The notes: generated by a model from the sequence alone, not told the origin. Shown: positions 31,571 to 43,220, numbered from the stretch's first letter. The stretch: DNA of 64,000 bases from Anaeramoeba flamelloides (GCA_027625915.1 JANTQA010000012.1:11928501-11992500), one strand, 5' to 3'. Numbers and translations are program-made.

Positions 31571-32893
31571 ATTTGACCAATACTTAGAGTCAGATTAATA
31601 ATTGATTTTTTTTTTAATTTTTACGATTTTTTTATTTTTTACTTTTTAAAATCGATACATAAAATAAACAATATTATTGGATAAGAAACCTGATATAAAT
31701 AATTATTTTACAAGATCTGGATTAATTTTAATAGAAAAATCCAAATTTTACAAATATATCATTCAAATTTTTATTAATTACAGAATTCAAAAAAAAAATT
31801 CTCTTGGTTTGAGAGATTATTTTATTCTCTTTGAATAATATTTCAAAGTTATTTTTTTATTTTTTATTTAAATTTAGGGCTGGTTACTTTATCTATTAAA
31901 AAAGTTTTTATTTTTTTAATTCCAATTTTGTAAAGAAAATATTTTTCAATTTTTTATTTTACTTTGTTTATTTAAGTATTTTATATTGCTATAATAAAAG
32001 TTTTAGAAAATTATTCATATATAACTTTGATTTTTGGCCTAAAGAAATAAATTTCATTTTTCTCTTGATTTAATATTTATTAAAATTTTATAGGAGAAAA
32101 AATGAAAATTTCTAGAGTAATATAGAAATATTTTTTTTTATGATTATTTTTATAATAAAATTAACAACATAATTGGTTGTTATTAATAAAACAATACATA
32201 TATTAAGTTTTTAATTTCTATTATTATAATAAAATTACTCATTTCAAAAATTAAATAAAAAATTAAAATCTTTTAAAAGAAAATATTAAAATGAATAATA
32301 ATTATTTTTTTTTCAAAAACAAAAATAACAAAACATATAATAACATAAGTACTTTATCTTTGAACTATTTTGAGTTTTTATTATAATCCGAATCTGGATT
32401 AAAGACAAATAAAAAAATCAATATATTAGCACATCAATATCATTTTTGATCTTTTATGAAATTTATGCAAATATGGGGTTCTAAGTTTTACAAAAATGAA
32501 ACAAAACAAATCATTTTTTGGTTATTATTTTGATGATAATTGAGTTAATCTTTCAAATTAGTAAATAAGAAAAATAATTACTTTTGGAAGTTCTAAAAGA
32601 TAAATTATTAAATACCAGAATATTATTATTTTGAGTTTTATTTTTTAAATTTGGAAAGGGGGTTAATAAAAAAAATTTCCAAAATGAAAAATTATTAATT
32701 TTGATCATTAATAAAAAATGTAATAATTTATTACGCTATAGTATTTTTAATATACTATTTTTCAAAAATTTTGACTCACTCGATAATATTAATGGAACTT
32801 TTTTAAAAGGTCTATTCTAGTATTCTTCTCAAAAAAATATTTTCAAATTTTTGTATCAGAATCATTTTTTATAATTTTGCAAATTTTAGTTTT

Positions 32894-32932
<39 letters not shown>

Positions 32933-33380
32933 TCAAGTGGTAAAAAAAAAAGATCTTTGAAAAGATAAATAATCATTAAGAAAATTAAGACTATTCAATG
33001 TCTTTTAAAATGAATTTAATTATTCATAAAAAATCTTGTTGTTAACTTTTTTTCAGTGAAAGTCTATTAATAAAAAATTTAGTAATGCTCATTTCAAAAA
33101 TTGCGACTCACTTTTTTTTAAGTTTTTGGTTTTATTTTTTTTAATTTTTTTAAGATGAGGATTTTATATATGTAGACTACTTTAAAAGTGAATTTTTTTT
33201 TATTTTTAAAATATCAGGTATTTATATATTTAGAATGATTTAAAAAGTGAATTATAAATCGGATATAATTATTAATTGTTCTTGAATACTAAAGGATATA
33301 TTTTTTTTTCAGAATATTATTTCAAGTGTGTCACAATTTTTGAAACGGTGTCTAGATTTTTTAGAGTTATTTGAACCCCG
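31571..33380. other. Intergenic, very AT-rich, nothing supported
   Basis: No frame or RNA gene recognised. A poly-T run of about 31 lies at 32895-32925. Two tandem related blocks (TATATA/GTAGACT or TTAGAATG followed by TTTAAAAAGTGAATT) lie at 33165-33255. Confidence 0.5.
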
Positions 33381-33384
33381 ACAG

Positions 33385-33456
33385 ACTATTACCATTTTAT
33401 CTTAATTACAACAAACCTTGATTAAAGAGAAATCTATGTTGACGCTAATCCCTTAA
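33385..33456. mobile_element. Single end of a family-1 TTAA element
   Basis: This matches the inverted 5640-5700 end: AATTACAACAAACCTTGATTA, AAGAGAAATCTATG, GACGCTAATCCC then TTAA at 33453. No clear opposite end was found within the preceding 2 kb, so it is a truncated or solo end. The TTAA abuts a truncated TTAAGGCAC-family copy. Confidence 0.6.
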
Positions 33457-33633
33457 GACACAAACTTGAACAAAAATTAAAACACAATAAAATACTCAAA
33501 TTAAGGCAGCATATTTTGGTTTCGAGTAAAATAATTTGTGTTTTACAAAATTTCCAAAAAATGTACCTTAATTTTATTATTTTTCTGTGGCTTAAATTTT
33601 GTTGAAAGTTTGTTATTAAAAGTAGAACTGACC
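33453..33633. mobile_element. TTAAGGCAC palindromic element, copy C (diverged, left end missing)
   Basis: Contains TTAAGACACAAACTTGAAC, CAAATTAAGGCA, TACCTTAATTTTATT, GGCTTAAATTTTGTTGAAAG and ends GTAGAACTGAC at 33633. It aligns to copy A from the first TTAAGG word onward. Its left terminus is replaced by the family-1 TTAA element, as if that element had inserted at this TTAA. Confidence 0.6.
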
Positions 33634-36449
33634 TTAACGACAAACCCATTCTGCTTCTAATCCCTCAAAGTCTTTATATATTAAAAATCAGTTATCAATA
33701 AAAAGAGAAAATTAAAATAACAAAATGACAGAGCTAAAATATGAATATAAGAGTTAATTGGAGTTTGTGGTTTGGAATTTTCAAACCATACCCATATTTA
33801 TTGTCAATATTTTTTCATTTTTTTTATTATTTATTGTTATTGAAAATTGTTTTGCTGTACGGATCTTAAAGTCCAAGAATTTCCTTTTTTTGAAATATGA
33901 TCTTACCCATCTTATTTAGTCAGACTATGAATTGGCATTCTAAGACAAAACCAAGAATGAGGGTACTTATATGAAAAAATTTCTCAAGATAAATGATCAG
34001 ATCAGTCAAAATCAAAATGCCAACTCTCAGAAGAAGAAAAAGAGTTATTAAGTTTAACTCTATTCATTTTTATTGTTAATATAGTGACTAGTTGTCAAAA
34101 AGTCAGTATTCACAAATTGTATACACTTTGCATGGTGTTCAAAAAACAGAGAACCGCTGAACATAAATAAAAACTATGATCATGACACAATATTTAATTG
34201 CATATTCAAAAGACAAGAATTGTTCAATACTGTAACGATCAACTTAAGGCATAAAGTAAATACAATTTTTGGGTTCCCAAAGTTCCTCAATGTTATTGTT
34301 GAATGAAACAAAAGAATTTTTGATCTTTTTTACAATTACAAAACAGTTTTTTTAAAGATTGTATCTAGTTTCAAAAATTCAACAAAGTTTGGTTGATCAA
34401 AAAACTTTTATGGTGGGTGTTGGGTTCTTCTCAAAATGCTCTAAATAACATGATTTGAACAATTTTGAAGACTAACTTTCCAGATCACTTTAATTATGCT
34501 GAATTAAAATGAATAGCTATTATGGAAAAAAATTTACAAAAGGAAAAAAATGGAGAATTAACTGTTACTGTTAGCTTTTAATGGAAAAAATAAATATTAT
34601 CTCAAAGTTCAATAAAGAAGCTTCATTGAATCACTCAAAATATCATTTATAATTGGTTTCGCGAAGATTTTGGTTTTTTTCAGAGTTAATTAGTAAAATA
34701 ATTGGGGAAACTGAAATAAAAATATTATTGTATTAATTGGAAAATGAAAGTATTCTAAAATTGTGGTAAAGGTTTTCATTTTTTAATTATTTTTTCTTTG
34801 CTTTATTTTAGAACAAAAACCAAGCACTATAATTAAATTGATTATTGAAATCAAAATATAATCCAAAAAATTACCTGAAACCAAAGTTAAGCAAGGTTAA
34901 TTTTTTAATATTTTCATTTTTTAATTGGAAAATACTAGTAAACTATCTTTCATAATAATTAGCCCATTAAAAATCAAATTTTATAGAAAAATATTTTTAA
35001 TAATTGAAGTTATCTATTATAATATAAAAATTTAGATTTTAATATTCAATACTATATCCAAGAGATATTTATTTTTTGTCTAAAAATAATAAAAAAAAAT
35101 TAAAAAAAAACAGTTAAAAAAAATTGGGACATTTATTTTGAAAGAAGCATTACATGAAAAATATACTATTTAAAAAAGTAAAAAAACCCATTTATCGATT
35201 CTACTTCTATTTGAATAACTAAATCTAATCTCTTTTTCATATTTGAAACCAAAAATTTTCATTAATTCATCTGTTACTTCTTTCAAAAGTTTCATTTTCA
35301 TTTTCCATTTTAACAAAACACTTTTTAAAAAAATAAAAAAGAGAAAAAATGATTTATTTGCTAACTTTTTATTGTGGGGGGGGGACTTTAAAACAATATA
35401 AATATAATTCAAATGTAAGGTGGGCCATATATTATGAAATTTAGTTTATATAAAATTGGCTTTAAGAATTTAACAAAAGAAACTATTTTCATTTCGGAAA
35501 TTTTGGTTTCAAATATCTTTATTGATCAGCAAAAACTATTCAAATATTATTTGTAAGAATTTTATTTGGTTATAATATAAATAGATTTTCTTATCTGAAC
35601 TAGGGTATTTTTTTCTCTGTAAAAATTAACTCTTTCTTTTTTTTCTAGAAAGATTGTACATCAAATGATCACAGAAACTGACAATAATGGTGTTCACATA
35701 ATAAAAGGTGAAAAATCTTGACTTTGGTTTCCTTGTTAAAAGAGAGTTTTCAAAAGGTATTTTATAATGTGTCTCAATTATTTTAAAAATGTAAATAAAA
35801 ATGAACTGATTTTTTTGTCTACTTATTTATCAAATTATAATAAATAATAAATAAATATGATACAGATTTACTTAGGGTTTGTTGTTGTTAATGTTGATCT
35901 ATTAATGTTAGATTCTTCTATAACGTTAAAACACACAATTTGTTTTTAAAAAATGGTTAAAACCTTTTGCACATATTATTTTGATAACTAACTTTATTAC
36001 TAATAATCGGGTAAACATTAATACTTTCCCCATAAATCAATATCATTTTTAATAACCTCTTTGTGAACTGTAGGGTTTTATAATAGAATAATAAATAAAA
36101 ACTTTATTTTTTTATAAAAATAATTGATTTTAGAATGTGCTTGATATCTTATTTATCTGAACTTAAATATAATTATAATAATTGTTATCTATCTGAAGAT
36201 TTCTTTTTGAAGTTTCAAATTTAAGAGTATAGCCACTTACCTTGTATTTCATTCTGATTAAAGAAGTTGTCGAAACCTTAAAAGGCATTGATAAATTTTA
36301 CTTCTTTTTTTTGAGAAAATTTTAATAACAAAAAAAAAATTTAAAAGAAAACCAATAAAAAAAATACAAAGAACAAAAAACAAAAAAAAGTTGAAAAGGA
36401 TTTTTGATAAAAATACTTATATCAAAAAATAAACTAAATATCAAAATTT
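33634..36449. other. Intergenic, nothing supported
   Basis: About 2.8 kb. A minus-strand frame at 35170-35412 has Lys-rich sequence with no domain. A run of nine G lies at about 35377-35385, unusual in this AT-rich DNA. No RNA gene recognised. Confidence 0.5.
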
Positions 36450-36950
36450 TGGAGACACTTTAAACAGTTGTAAGAATAACAATAATACACTTTACATTTA
36501 ATTTCGAAATAATTTAGATTTTACAAACAATTTTATTTTTTATCTGATCTGGGGGTTTTAATTTCCCTTTTTTTAGTTCCGAAATCTATTTCTTTAGATC
36601 TGAAATTTTTTTTCGATGGTTGAAGAAAGTTTAGTACTGAGTTTTTTTAATTAACAAATGACAAAAATTGGTAGATGGTATCTTATTTTTTGATAGATCA
36701 AAAATTGTTAGTGAAATTTGAACAAATTTACCAATTCATTTTTTGTTCAGCTTGTTTCATTATTTTGAACACACTGGTTTTGATTTTTGAGTTTTATTAA
36801 ATTTTCTCTTATTTTAGATAAAAATGATTACTTCTAAAAACATTAATAATTAGTAACTTAAAAATGGTTTAATAATATATTTGGAAAAATATAATAAATT
36901 AAGATTTTTTGGATTTTGTATGTGTCCAAATTTTATAGAATGGGGGTCAA
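36450..36950 (+). repeat. Dispersed repeat D (copy 2)
   Basis: Contiguous counterpart of 17240-17420 plus 18300-18710. It ends TTTTGTATGTGTCCAAATTTT before ATAGAATGG. The continuity of this copy suggests that the DNA between the two halves of copy 1 was inserted later. Confidence 0.55.
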
Positions 36951-36979
36951 GTCTAATCTTTTCTAATTTTAAATTTTCA

Positions 36980-37330
36980 AATTAGTTATTTTCTTCAATA
37001 TAAAACAAATTGTTTTCTTTAATTATATAATCAATTTAATTCAATTTATTATAATTTGTGTTTATTTTGCAACTCTCAAAATTTGACAAAGTAAGGATTT
37101 TGTAACATATTTGATAAAAAAAATAACTCATTTGAAAAATGAAAAAAAAATATTCGATTCTATGGTCTCAATAAGAAATAAAGACAAACACTTCAAAATA
37201 ACAAAGTTGTTTTCATAATTTTATATTCGAACTATTTAAATTGGAAGTTAAAACATCTTTCTTTGGTTCTTTTTTCTAAAAATGTACTTATTTTTAAGCT
37301 AAGCTTTTGGAGAAAAATCTAGTATTACAT
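36980..37330 (+). repeat. Dispersed repeat B (copy 1)
   Basis: Direct relative of 47730-48060. Shared words: AAAACAAATTG, AATCAATTT, ATTTGNGTTTATTTTG, ATTTGACNAAGTAAGGATTT, AAAATAACTCAT, ACTTCAAAAT, TTGGAAGTT or TTGGAAATT, GNTTCTTTTTTCTAAAAATGT. The second copy contains a 108-codon minus-strand frame, whereas this copy is not open, so I do not call a gene. Confidence 0.6.
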
Positions 37331-37471
37331 GCTAATTATTTTTTATTAGTATTAGGCACTCGTAAATATGACTAAAAAACTGTTTAATCCATTCCAACAG
37401 AAATCTTTTTCACATTAACGACTTTTACCTTAAAAAATAATTGAAAAAAGTGAAAATTTGTTATTTATATA

Positions 37472-37644
37472 TAGTCAGTTTCAAATTTAAGACAGAAAAT
37501 TTCAACGAAAATTAAGGCACTATAAAAATCACAAATTAAGGCACAAGATTCAAATTCGAGGAAAATAATTTGTTTCAGAAAAACTTCAAAATTTTGTTCC
37601 TTAATTTTCGTTGAAAGTTTCTGTCTTAAATTTGAAACTGACTA
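37472..37644. mobile_element. TTAAGGCAC palindromic element, copy B, TA-flanked
   Basis: TA then GTCAGTTTCAAATTTAAGAC at the left; GTCTTAAATTTGAAACTGAC then TA at the right (37643-37644). It is about 169 bp between the TAs, with arms of roughly 60-70 bp and an inner AAATTAAGGCAC word. The TA flanks suggest a Tc1/mariner-type target. Confidence 0.8.
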
Positions 37645-37699
37645 TACTTCCTTTTTTTCATTTGAGGTCTATAGAATACTGTAGAAGGAAAAAAGATTA

Positions 37700-38060
37700 T
37701 CATTTTTTATTATTGAAGAAGTGCAAATTACACTCTAGTTGCACTTAGAATTCAGTTGATTTAAAGAAATTTAAGCATAAAAGCATAGATTTCACGATTA
37801 TTAATTAATGAAAATAATTTCAAACTATCGCAGTTTAAAATCAATTCATTGAGATTTATTTATTTTAATTTATTCAGAAAAATTAATCTATTTTGTACAT
37901 AAGAAGGACATACCCATAAAAAATGAATTTTATTTTCTCTTATGTTTTTCTGTTCATATTTTAAACATAAAGTACAAATTTTATTTGAGTTTTTATTGAT
38001 TACATAATAATATCTGTTTAGGCAATTAGTAAATTTTCTGAATTTTAGAATTGTTGAGTT
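37700..38060 (-). mobile_element. LINE 3'-end fragment
   Basis: On the minus strand, the translation starting FTNCLNRYYYV is followed by a Cys-His knuckle (CTLC, then HFLWVCPSY). It closely matches the C terminus of the LINE at 56740-57971, which reads FTNCLNRYSYV then CDLC and HFLWESC. Only the tail of the element is present, and stops follow, so it is a dead 5'-truncated copy. This knuckle is the zinc-binding motif found downstream of many non-LTR reverse transcriptases. Confidence 0.7.
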
Positions 38061-38129
38061 GATGAATAACTTTTAAATTTTTGAGTTTTAAATAAATATT
38101 TTTGATATTTTATTATTTTGAAATATTTC

Positions 38130-38410
38130 TGTGGAGTGTCATCAAGTGCCATATAGTGCCTTGCCTTTCTCGGTGTTTTCTGTTTTATCTGTAAAATCTA
38201 TTGATTTTCCAAATAAGCAGAAAACTCAAGAATAGTTAATGGTCTAGCTTTTCCAGAATTCGAAAGAATAGAGAAAAATCCAAGATTCTACTCAATTCTT
38301 TTAAATTCTGGAAAAGCTAACGGTGGTTGTTTTTAATTTAAGAAATAAACCGAAAATTTCAAAAATGTTCTTTTTATTTCTCAAATTAAAAAAAAACTAA
38401 CGACTTTCCA
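38130..38410. repeat. CCTAGG hairpin repeat copy
   Basis: Words typical of the family: GTGTCATCAAGTGCC at 38136, a GATTTTCCAAATAAGCAGAA segment, a hairpin at about 38275-38290 paired with 38315-38330 (CTTTTCCAGAATTCGAAAG against TTAAATTCTGGAAAAG), then an A/T-arm hairpin ending AAACTAACG. The copy is more complex than those in the LINE. Confidence 0.55.
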
Positions 38411-39066
38411 GCTCTTGGAATTCAATAATTCATTATATATATATTTATGATTTCCTTTTTTCAATTCAATTAAATCTGAAAAAAGATTATCTCGTTACAA
38501 GCTGAATATATATATATATATTGGTTCTTTAGCTGAATGAACTTCAACTTGGTAGAGATTTTAATATTGGTTTTAGTATATAAAATTTTTAGAAAATTAT
38601 TTTTTAGTTTTTTACTGAAATCTAATTAAAGAGTTTAAAATAAATAGATTTACAACGTTTTCAGAAAATTTTCTCCTTTTTCCTTTGTTCATTGAAATAT
38701 TTATTTTGTATTTACATAATTTTCCAAATAAAAAAATAGATTTTTACAAAGCTCAAAATAAAACCAAAATAGTACAAAAATTTCAACAGATAATCCACAA
38801 ACTAAAACATACTATTAATTATCTTTCAACCTATTGTCCTTACACTCATCAAATCGGATTTCAGAAAAAAAAAACTAATAAATAAATTTTGAAAATTTTT
38901 AACTAAAAACAATATTATTTAAATTTCGACCAATTTGAATTTAATTCAGTGAAAGAACAAAAAAAAATATATTTTTCAGCTTTTAGAAAGATGGTGTACG
39001 ATCCTTCTTCTGTGTTAGTTCAACCTTAAATGAAAAAAAAAGAAGGAAATAAATAAAAAGAAAATT
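38411..39066. other. Intergenic upstream of tRNA-Tyr
   Basis: Contains an AT dinucleotide run at 38508-38521 and a 66-codon frame at 38685-38885 of no recognisable family. Nothing else supported. Confidence 0.5.
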
Positions 39067-39152
39067 CTCATCAACCTGATTCGAACAGGTGACCTATTGA
39101 TTTCAATGATTCCACTACAGTCAACCGCTCTACCAACTGAGCTATGATGAGA
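39067..39152 (-). tRNA. tRNA-Tyr (anticodon GTA) with 13-nt intron
   Basis: Acceptor CTCATCA pairs fully with TGATGAG, giving the eukaryotic Tyr identity pair C1:G72 and discriminator A. D arm GCTC-AGTTGGTA-GAGC; anticodon stem GTTGA/TCAAT; T arm ACCTG-TTCGAAT-CAGGT. The anticodon GTA is followed by G37 and then a 13-nt intron at 39103-39115 on the plus strand, at the canonical position one base 3' of the anticodon. The spliced tRNA is 73 nt with no encoded CCA. It requires the eukaryotic tRNA splicing endonuclease. Confidence 0.96.
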
Positions 39153-39690
39153 ACACATTCAGTCTAGCTAATTGTATTATTTCGTTTATATTTTATACAC
39201 TGAGGATTTTTTTTTACACAAAAACCCTTCTTACAAAATCACATTTACTGAATCCAGATAACACATTGAACAAATATTGAACTCACACAAATAAAATATT
39301 TTTTAAAGTTCATTCACAAATACCTGAACAAATCCTACTTTGCTTTTTGAAATTTTTTTCAAAAATTTTTTCATCCAAACTATAAAATTTTGAAACACAC
39401 ACCTATTTAAATCGTTAATGAATAACAGACAAACTTAACCCAACTAATACATTACAAAAATTTTTAATGAAAACTGTTTTTCTAAAACAATAAATGTTAT
39501 AAATAATCGACTTCTAAACCTCCACAAAATATTTCTCTAACAAACAGGAGTATATATATCATAAATAATTTTATGACTTTACAAACCATTTTCAAAAACC
39601 CTTTTGTTAAAAACTCAAATTAAATATTTTTTCGTTTTGATCTTACATTTTTTTCAAGTATTTGGGTAATTTTTTTCTAGATTAGGAAAA
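39153..39690. other. Region between tRNA-Tyr and RhoGEF gene
   Basis: Must contain the promoter and 5' UTR of the plus-strand RhoGEF gene. Pyrimidine- and A-rich stretches are present but no distinct motif stands out. No other gene. Confidence 0.5.
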
Positions 39691-41970
39691 ATGAATGAAA
39701 CAAAAAAAAATGAAAAAGAAAAAGAAATAACTCTAATTCAAACCCAGTTAAAAAGACACTTAGAATTGAAAAATAAAAACAAATTACAATTTAGATTTGA
39801 AAACAGAGAAAGAGGTTTAGACGAACTAATATCTACTGAACAAACGTATTGTGATAGATTAAAAACTTTGATTAAAATATTTGCCAACCCACTTTCTGGT
39901 AATACTAGCACAAACAAAAACTCTCCAACTTTAAATGAGAGTTCAAAAAAGCGTAACAATAAAAAATTCGATTTATCGATGCTAGAATACACAACCATAT
40001 TTCAAAATGTTGAAGCAATTTCTGATTATCACTCAAAAACTATATTGACTTCTTTGGAAGAGAGGCTTGGCCGAGAAAGAAGCCAGGAACCAAAATTGAA
40101 TGAGACAAATGGAAACAGACAAAAAGATTTTGAAAATGAAAACAAAAAAGTAGAGTTTCAACCAAAAGAAAAAACAAACAAAAAAGAACAAGAAGAAAAA
40201 GAAAAAGAAAACAAGATAGAAAACAAAACAGAAAACAAGATCGAAAACAAAATAGTAAACAAAATAGAAAACAAAACAGAAAAAAAAGAAGGAAAACAAA
40301 AAAAAGGTGAAAAAGAAAACAAAAAACAAATCGAACAAAAACCAAAGACAAAAAAAACTGTTTTAATCGGAAAATGTTTCCAAGAATGGAGGATTTTACC
40401 AAAATTATATAAACACTATTGTGAAGGGTACGAAGAGGGTCTAAAGTTGTTAACAACACTAAGAGAAAAACGAGACAATTTGCAAAATTTTTTAATGGAC
40501 ACAAAGCACTCACAGGAAGCGCAAAACTTAGATCTAACATCATTTTTAATTTTGCCAATCCAACGACTTCCACGATACAATTTATTATTATCGGAAATCT
40601 TAAAATATACTGACGAAGAGCACCCAGATTACCAAGACATTAACGAAACGATTGGGTATATTCAAAAGGTTGCGAATGAGATCAATCAACATTTGAATTT
40701 CCTGGAACAGCAAAGAGAATTATATGAATTGCAATCCAGAATGGCAAAATTCAAGGTTGTCAAAAATGGGAGACGATTAGTGCGATCACAAACATTTCAA
40801 AAAGTTAGCCCCTATGGCGTGGTACAAAAGAGGCATTTTTTTTTATTTAATGACGTATTGATCTATTGTTCCAAAAAGTTTTCAAAATATAAATTTAAAA
40901 AGTCGATTGACGTTAATAATTCTTGGATCCAAGACATGCCGAAGACAAATAAATTGAAAAATGTTTTCTTGATTGTTGGCCAAAAAAAAACTTTAACGGT
41001 GTCTGCAATCAACGAAAAAAAAAAACAAAAATGGATTAAAGTCATGACGGAACTGATAAATGAATTAGTGGAAAAAAAAAAGACGAAAAAAAAGATTCAA
41101 AGAAAAAATGCAAAATTATCAAAAAAAATCATCGAAATGTTTTTACTTAATCTATCAATTCTCAAAATTTTAAAAAATTTATCCCCACCAGATCTCAAAT
41201 CTGGTTCCTTTTCAAATACTGATATTTTTGGAATCATTGAAATTGAACAAATAAACAATACGGTTCCAAATTCCCCGATTATAGTTCGGTATAATTCTTC
41301 CAATGCTATCCACAGCCACAACAAAAACAAAAAACAAACCCAAAACCTTAACAAAATTAAAAAACAAAACCCAAATAAAAAGCAAACACAAAACCCAAAT
41401 AAAAAACAAAACCCAAATAAAAATCAAAACCAAAATCGAAAAATTGGTAACAGAAGAAATTATCGGAAATATTCAAAAATAAATACAGACAGAAAAAGAT
41501 TGACCATTGCTTTAATGAATAGTAAATCAAGAAACAGTCTATCACAAAAGGCCATGCCTTCAAAAAGAATGTCAGTGTCATTAAATTTTGTCCAAATTTT
41601 AAGAAAAATTGATGGGCCACCACCAACTCTTCCGAAAAAATTAAACCAAAAAGAAAGAAAATTAAGACTTTCAAAACTTGCTCAAAAAAAAAATAATAAT
41701 TTAAAAATTGATGAAAAAAAAATGGATCTTGATAAAGGAAAAGAAACAAAAGAAGAAGAAATAGAAACAAAGACAAAAAATGATATAGGGCCCAAGACAA
41801 AAAGCGAAAAGGAAGAAAAAAAGAATGGAAATGAAATGAACGAGAGTTCAAAAAATGATATCGAAGAAAAAGTGATAAAAGATATTGAAGAAAAGGTGAA
41901 AAAAGATATCGAAGAAAAAGTGAAAATCAAAGAAGAGAAAAAGGCGGGGAAGGGCGAGATTAATAATTAA
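39691..41970 (+). CDS. Rho guanine nucleotide exchange factor (DH-PH)
   Basis: Intronless, 759 residues, ATG to TAA. A Dbl-homology domain starts near residue 40 (RERGLDELISTEQTY, conserved region 1). A Lys/Glu/Asn-rich insertion at about residues 110-220 interrupts it. It resumes with CFQEWRILPKLYKHY and the conserved helix FLILPIQRLPRYNLLL at about 284-300. A PH domain follows at about 360-460 (VVQKRHFFLFNDVLIYC). The DH domain would catalyse GDP release from a Rho/Rac GTPase; the PH domain binds membrane lipids or assists exchange. The C-terminal 290 residues are low-complexity, including NPNKK repeats and a KDIEEKV triple repeat near the end. The helix that contacts the GTPase is intact, so it is probably active; the substrate cannot be read from sequence. 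Confidence 0.93.
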   Translation: MNETKKNEKEKEITLIQTQLKRHLELKNKNKLQFRFENRERGLDELISTEQTYCDRLKTLIKIFANPLSGNTSTNKNSPTLNESSKKRNNKKFDLSMLEYTTIFQNVEAISDYHSKTILTSLEERLGRERSQEPKLNETNGNRQKDFENENKKVEFQPKEKTNKKEQEEKEKENKIENKTENKIENKIVNKIENKTEKKEGKQKKGEKENKKQIEQKPKTKKTVLIGKCFQEWRILPKLYKHYCEGYEEGLKLLTTLREKRDNLQNFLMDTKHSQEAQNLDLTSFLILPIQRLPRYNLLLSEILKYTDEEHPDYQDINETIGYIQKVANEINQHLNFLEQQRELYELQSRMAKFKVVKNGRRLVRSQTFQKVSPYGVVQKRHFFLFNDVLIYCSKKFSKYKFKKSIDVNNSWIQDMPKTNKLKNVFLIVGQKKTLTVSAINEKKKQKWIKVMTELINELVEKKKTKKKIQRKNAKLSKKIIEMFLLNLSILKILKNLSPPDLKSGSFSNTDIFGIIEIEQINNTVPNSPIIVRYNSSNAIHSHNKNKKQTQNLNKIKKQNPNKKQTQNPNKKQNPNKNQNQNRKIGNRRNYRKYSKINTDRKRLTIALMNSKSRNSLSQKAMPSKRMSVSLNFVQILRKIDGPPPTLPKKLNQKERKLRLSKLAQKKNNNLKIDEKKMDLDKGKETKEEEIETKTKNDIGPKTKSEKEEKKNGNEMNESSKNDIEEKVIKDIEEKVKKDIEEKVKIKEEKKAGKGEINN

Positions 41971-42390
41971 GTATTTTAATAATCATTGAATAATCTTATA
42001 ACTATTATTATAATTCAATTTAAATTATAAATAAAATACAATTAAATTAATTCGATGTTTTTAACTTTAAATGTTTTGATTTTTTTAAAATTTCATTATA
42101 AACTCTTTTTCAAATAAAAGGGTACAGAAATTTTCAAGAATTATTCATAATTGATCAAATTAATTGTAGTATCATTCTAAAAATATAAGAAACTCTTTAA
42201 AACCTAAAAAAAAACACCCAACTGAATATTTAAAACTGATTAAAACAAAAAAATAAAAATTAAAATTAAATATTTTAATTATTGATTTTATCTTTTTTAT
42301 TTGAAATGAGTAACTTCGTTTTCTAAATTGTAAAGGAAAAAAAATATAAAATCAATAAAAACCTTTGAACAAGGTGAATTAAAAAAAAAG

Positions 42391-42531
42391 TTATCTCCCT
42401 TTTATTGATAATTCTTGACACGTCAAACTTTTCTTCTTGGAAGTCTCATTTTCAAGATAAAGCCGCAATTCGTCTGGTATTTTGTTGGAATTGTTTTTTT
42501 CTTTATTTTCTATTTTCTTTGTTCCATACAT
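42391..42531 (-). CDS. Small possible frame or terminal exon, 46 codons
   Basis: On the minus strand, ATG at 42531 (MYGTKKIENKEKNNS) reads to TAA through IPDELRLYLENE and CQELSIKGR. The composition is charged and coding-like and the stretch is GC-richer than its flanks. It could be a small gene, the last exon of an unseen gene, or a relic. No domain recognised. Confidence 0.25.
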   Translation of the reverse strand: MYGTKKIENKEKNNSNKIPDELRLYLENETSKKKSLTCQELSIKGR

Positions 42532-42889
42532 CAATCTAATAATGTTCTTTCAAAATTCCTATATCTAGCTCATTCGAAATGAAATCTAAACTGTTTTGAT
42601 TTATACACTGGTAGATTATTACCAAATTTGTTTCTTCTTATCTAACTTTTTCATATTTCCCAAATGTTCAATATCCAAAAATAAAAAAACAAAAATGAAA
42701 AAAGGAATAATTAAAATGAAAATCACCAATTGGTAATTATCTTATTAACAATCAAATTCAATAGTATTGGTGATTTGAGAGGTGTATTCTTTTGAATGGA
42801 AAAGAGTATAGTTTGATAAATCCTTAATGAAACAATATCTCAATGAATCTAAAAAAAAAAAAAAAATCAGAATTTTTAAAACAATGTTT

Positions 42890-43220
42890 ATATTCAAAAG
42901 AATCGCAATAATTTAAATTGGAAATAATTTTGATTTTTCTCAAATATGAGAATCATTATTTCTTTTTGATTTTTATTTTCATTTTATTTTTCGAATTAAA
43001 TTACGTGTTTCGTTCTCATCAATAGATTTTTCTATACTTCTGATATTTGGTTAAAGTTGAGTATTTCAAAAAGAAGAACCCACATGAAATAAGTTGATGC
43101 TATAAAATCATTTTTTTTTTTTGATCAATAATTATTGGTAGAATGTAAGCAAATTTACCAATATATTTTTTTAATGTACTCTCCAAAATTTTTGAAATAG
43201 GATTTATTTTATATTTTGAT
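42890..43220 (+). repeat. Dispersed repeat, copy related to 28430-28625 and repeat D
   Basis: AATCGCAATAATTTAAATTGG and ATATGAGAATCATTATT words align with 28430-28560. The end, TTACCAATATATTTTTT, also matches the middle of repeat D at 18460, which suggests these repeats are parts of one larger family. Confidence 0.45.

Noticed and set aside
40033-41930. Several Phe/Leu-rich minus-strand frames resembling membrane proteins
   Set aside because: Antisense of the A-rich Lys/Glu/Asn codons of the RhoGEF gene.
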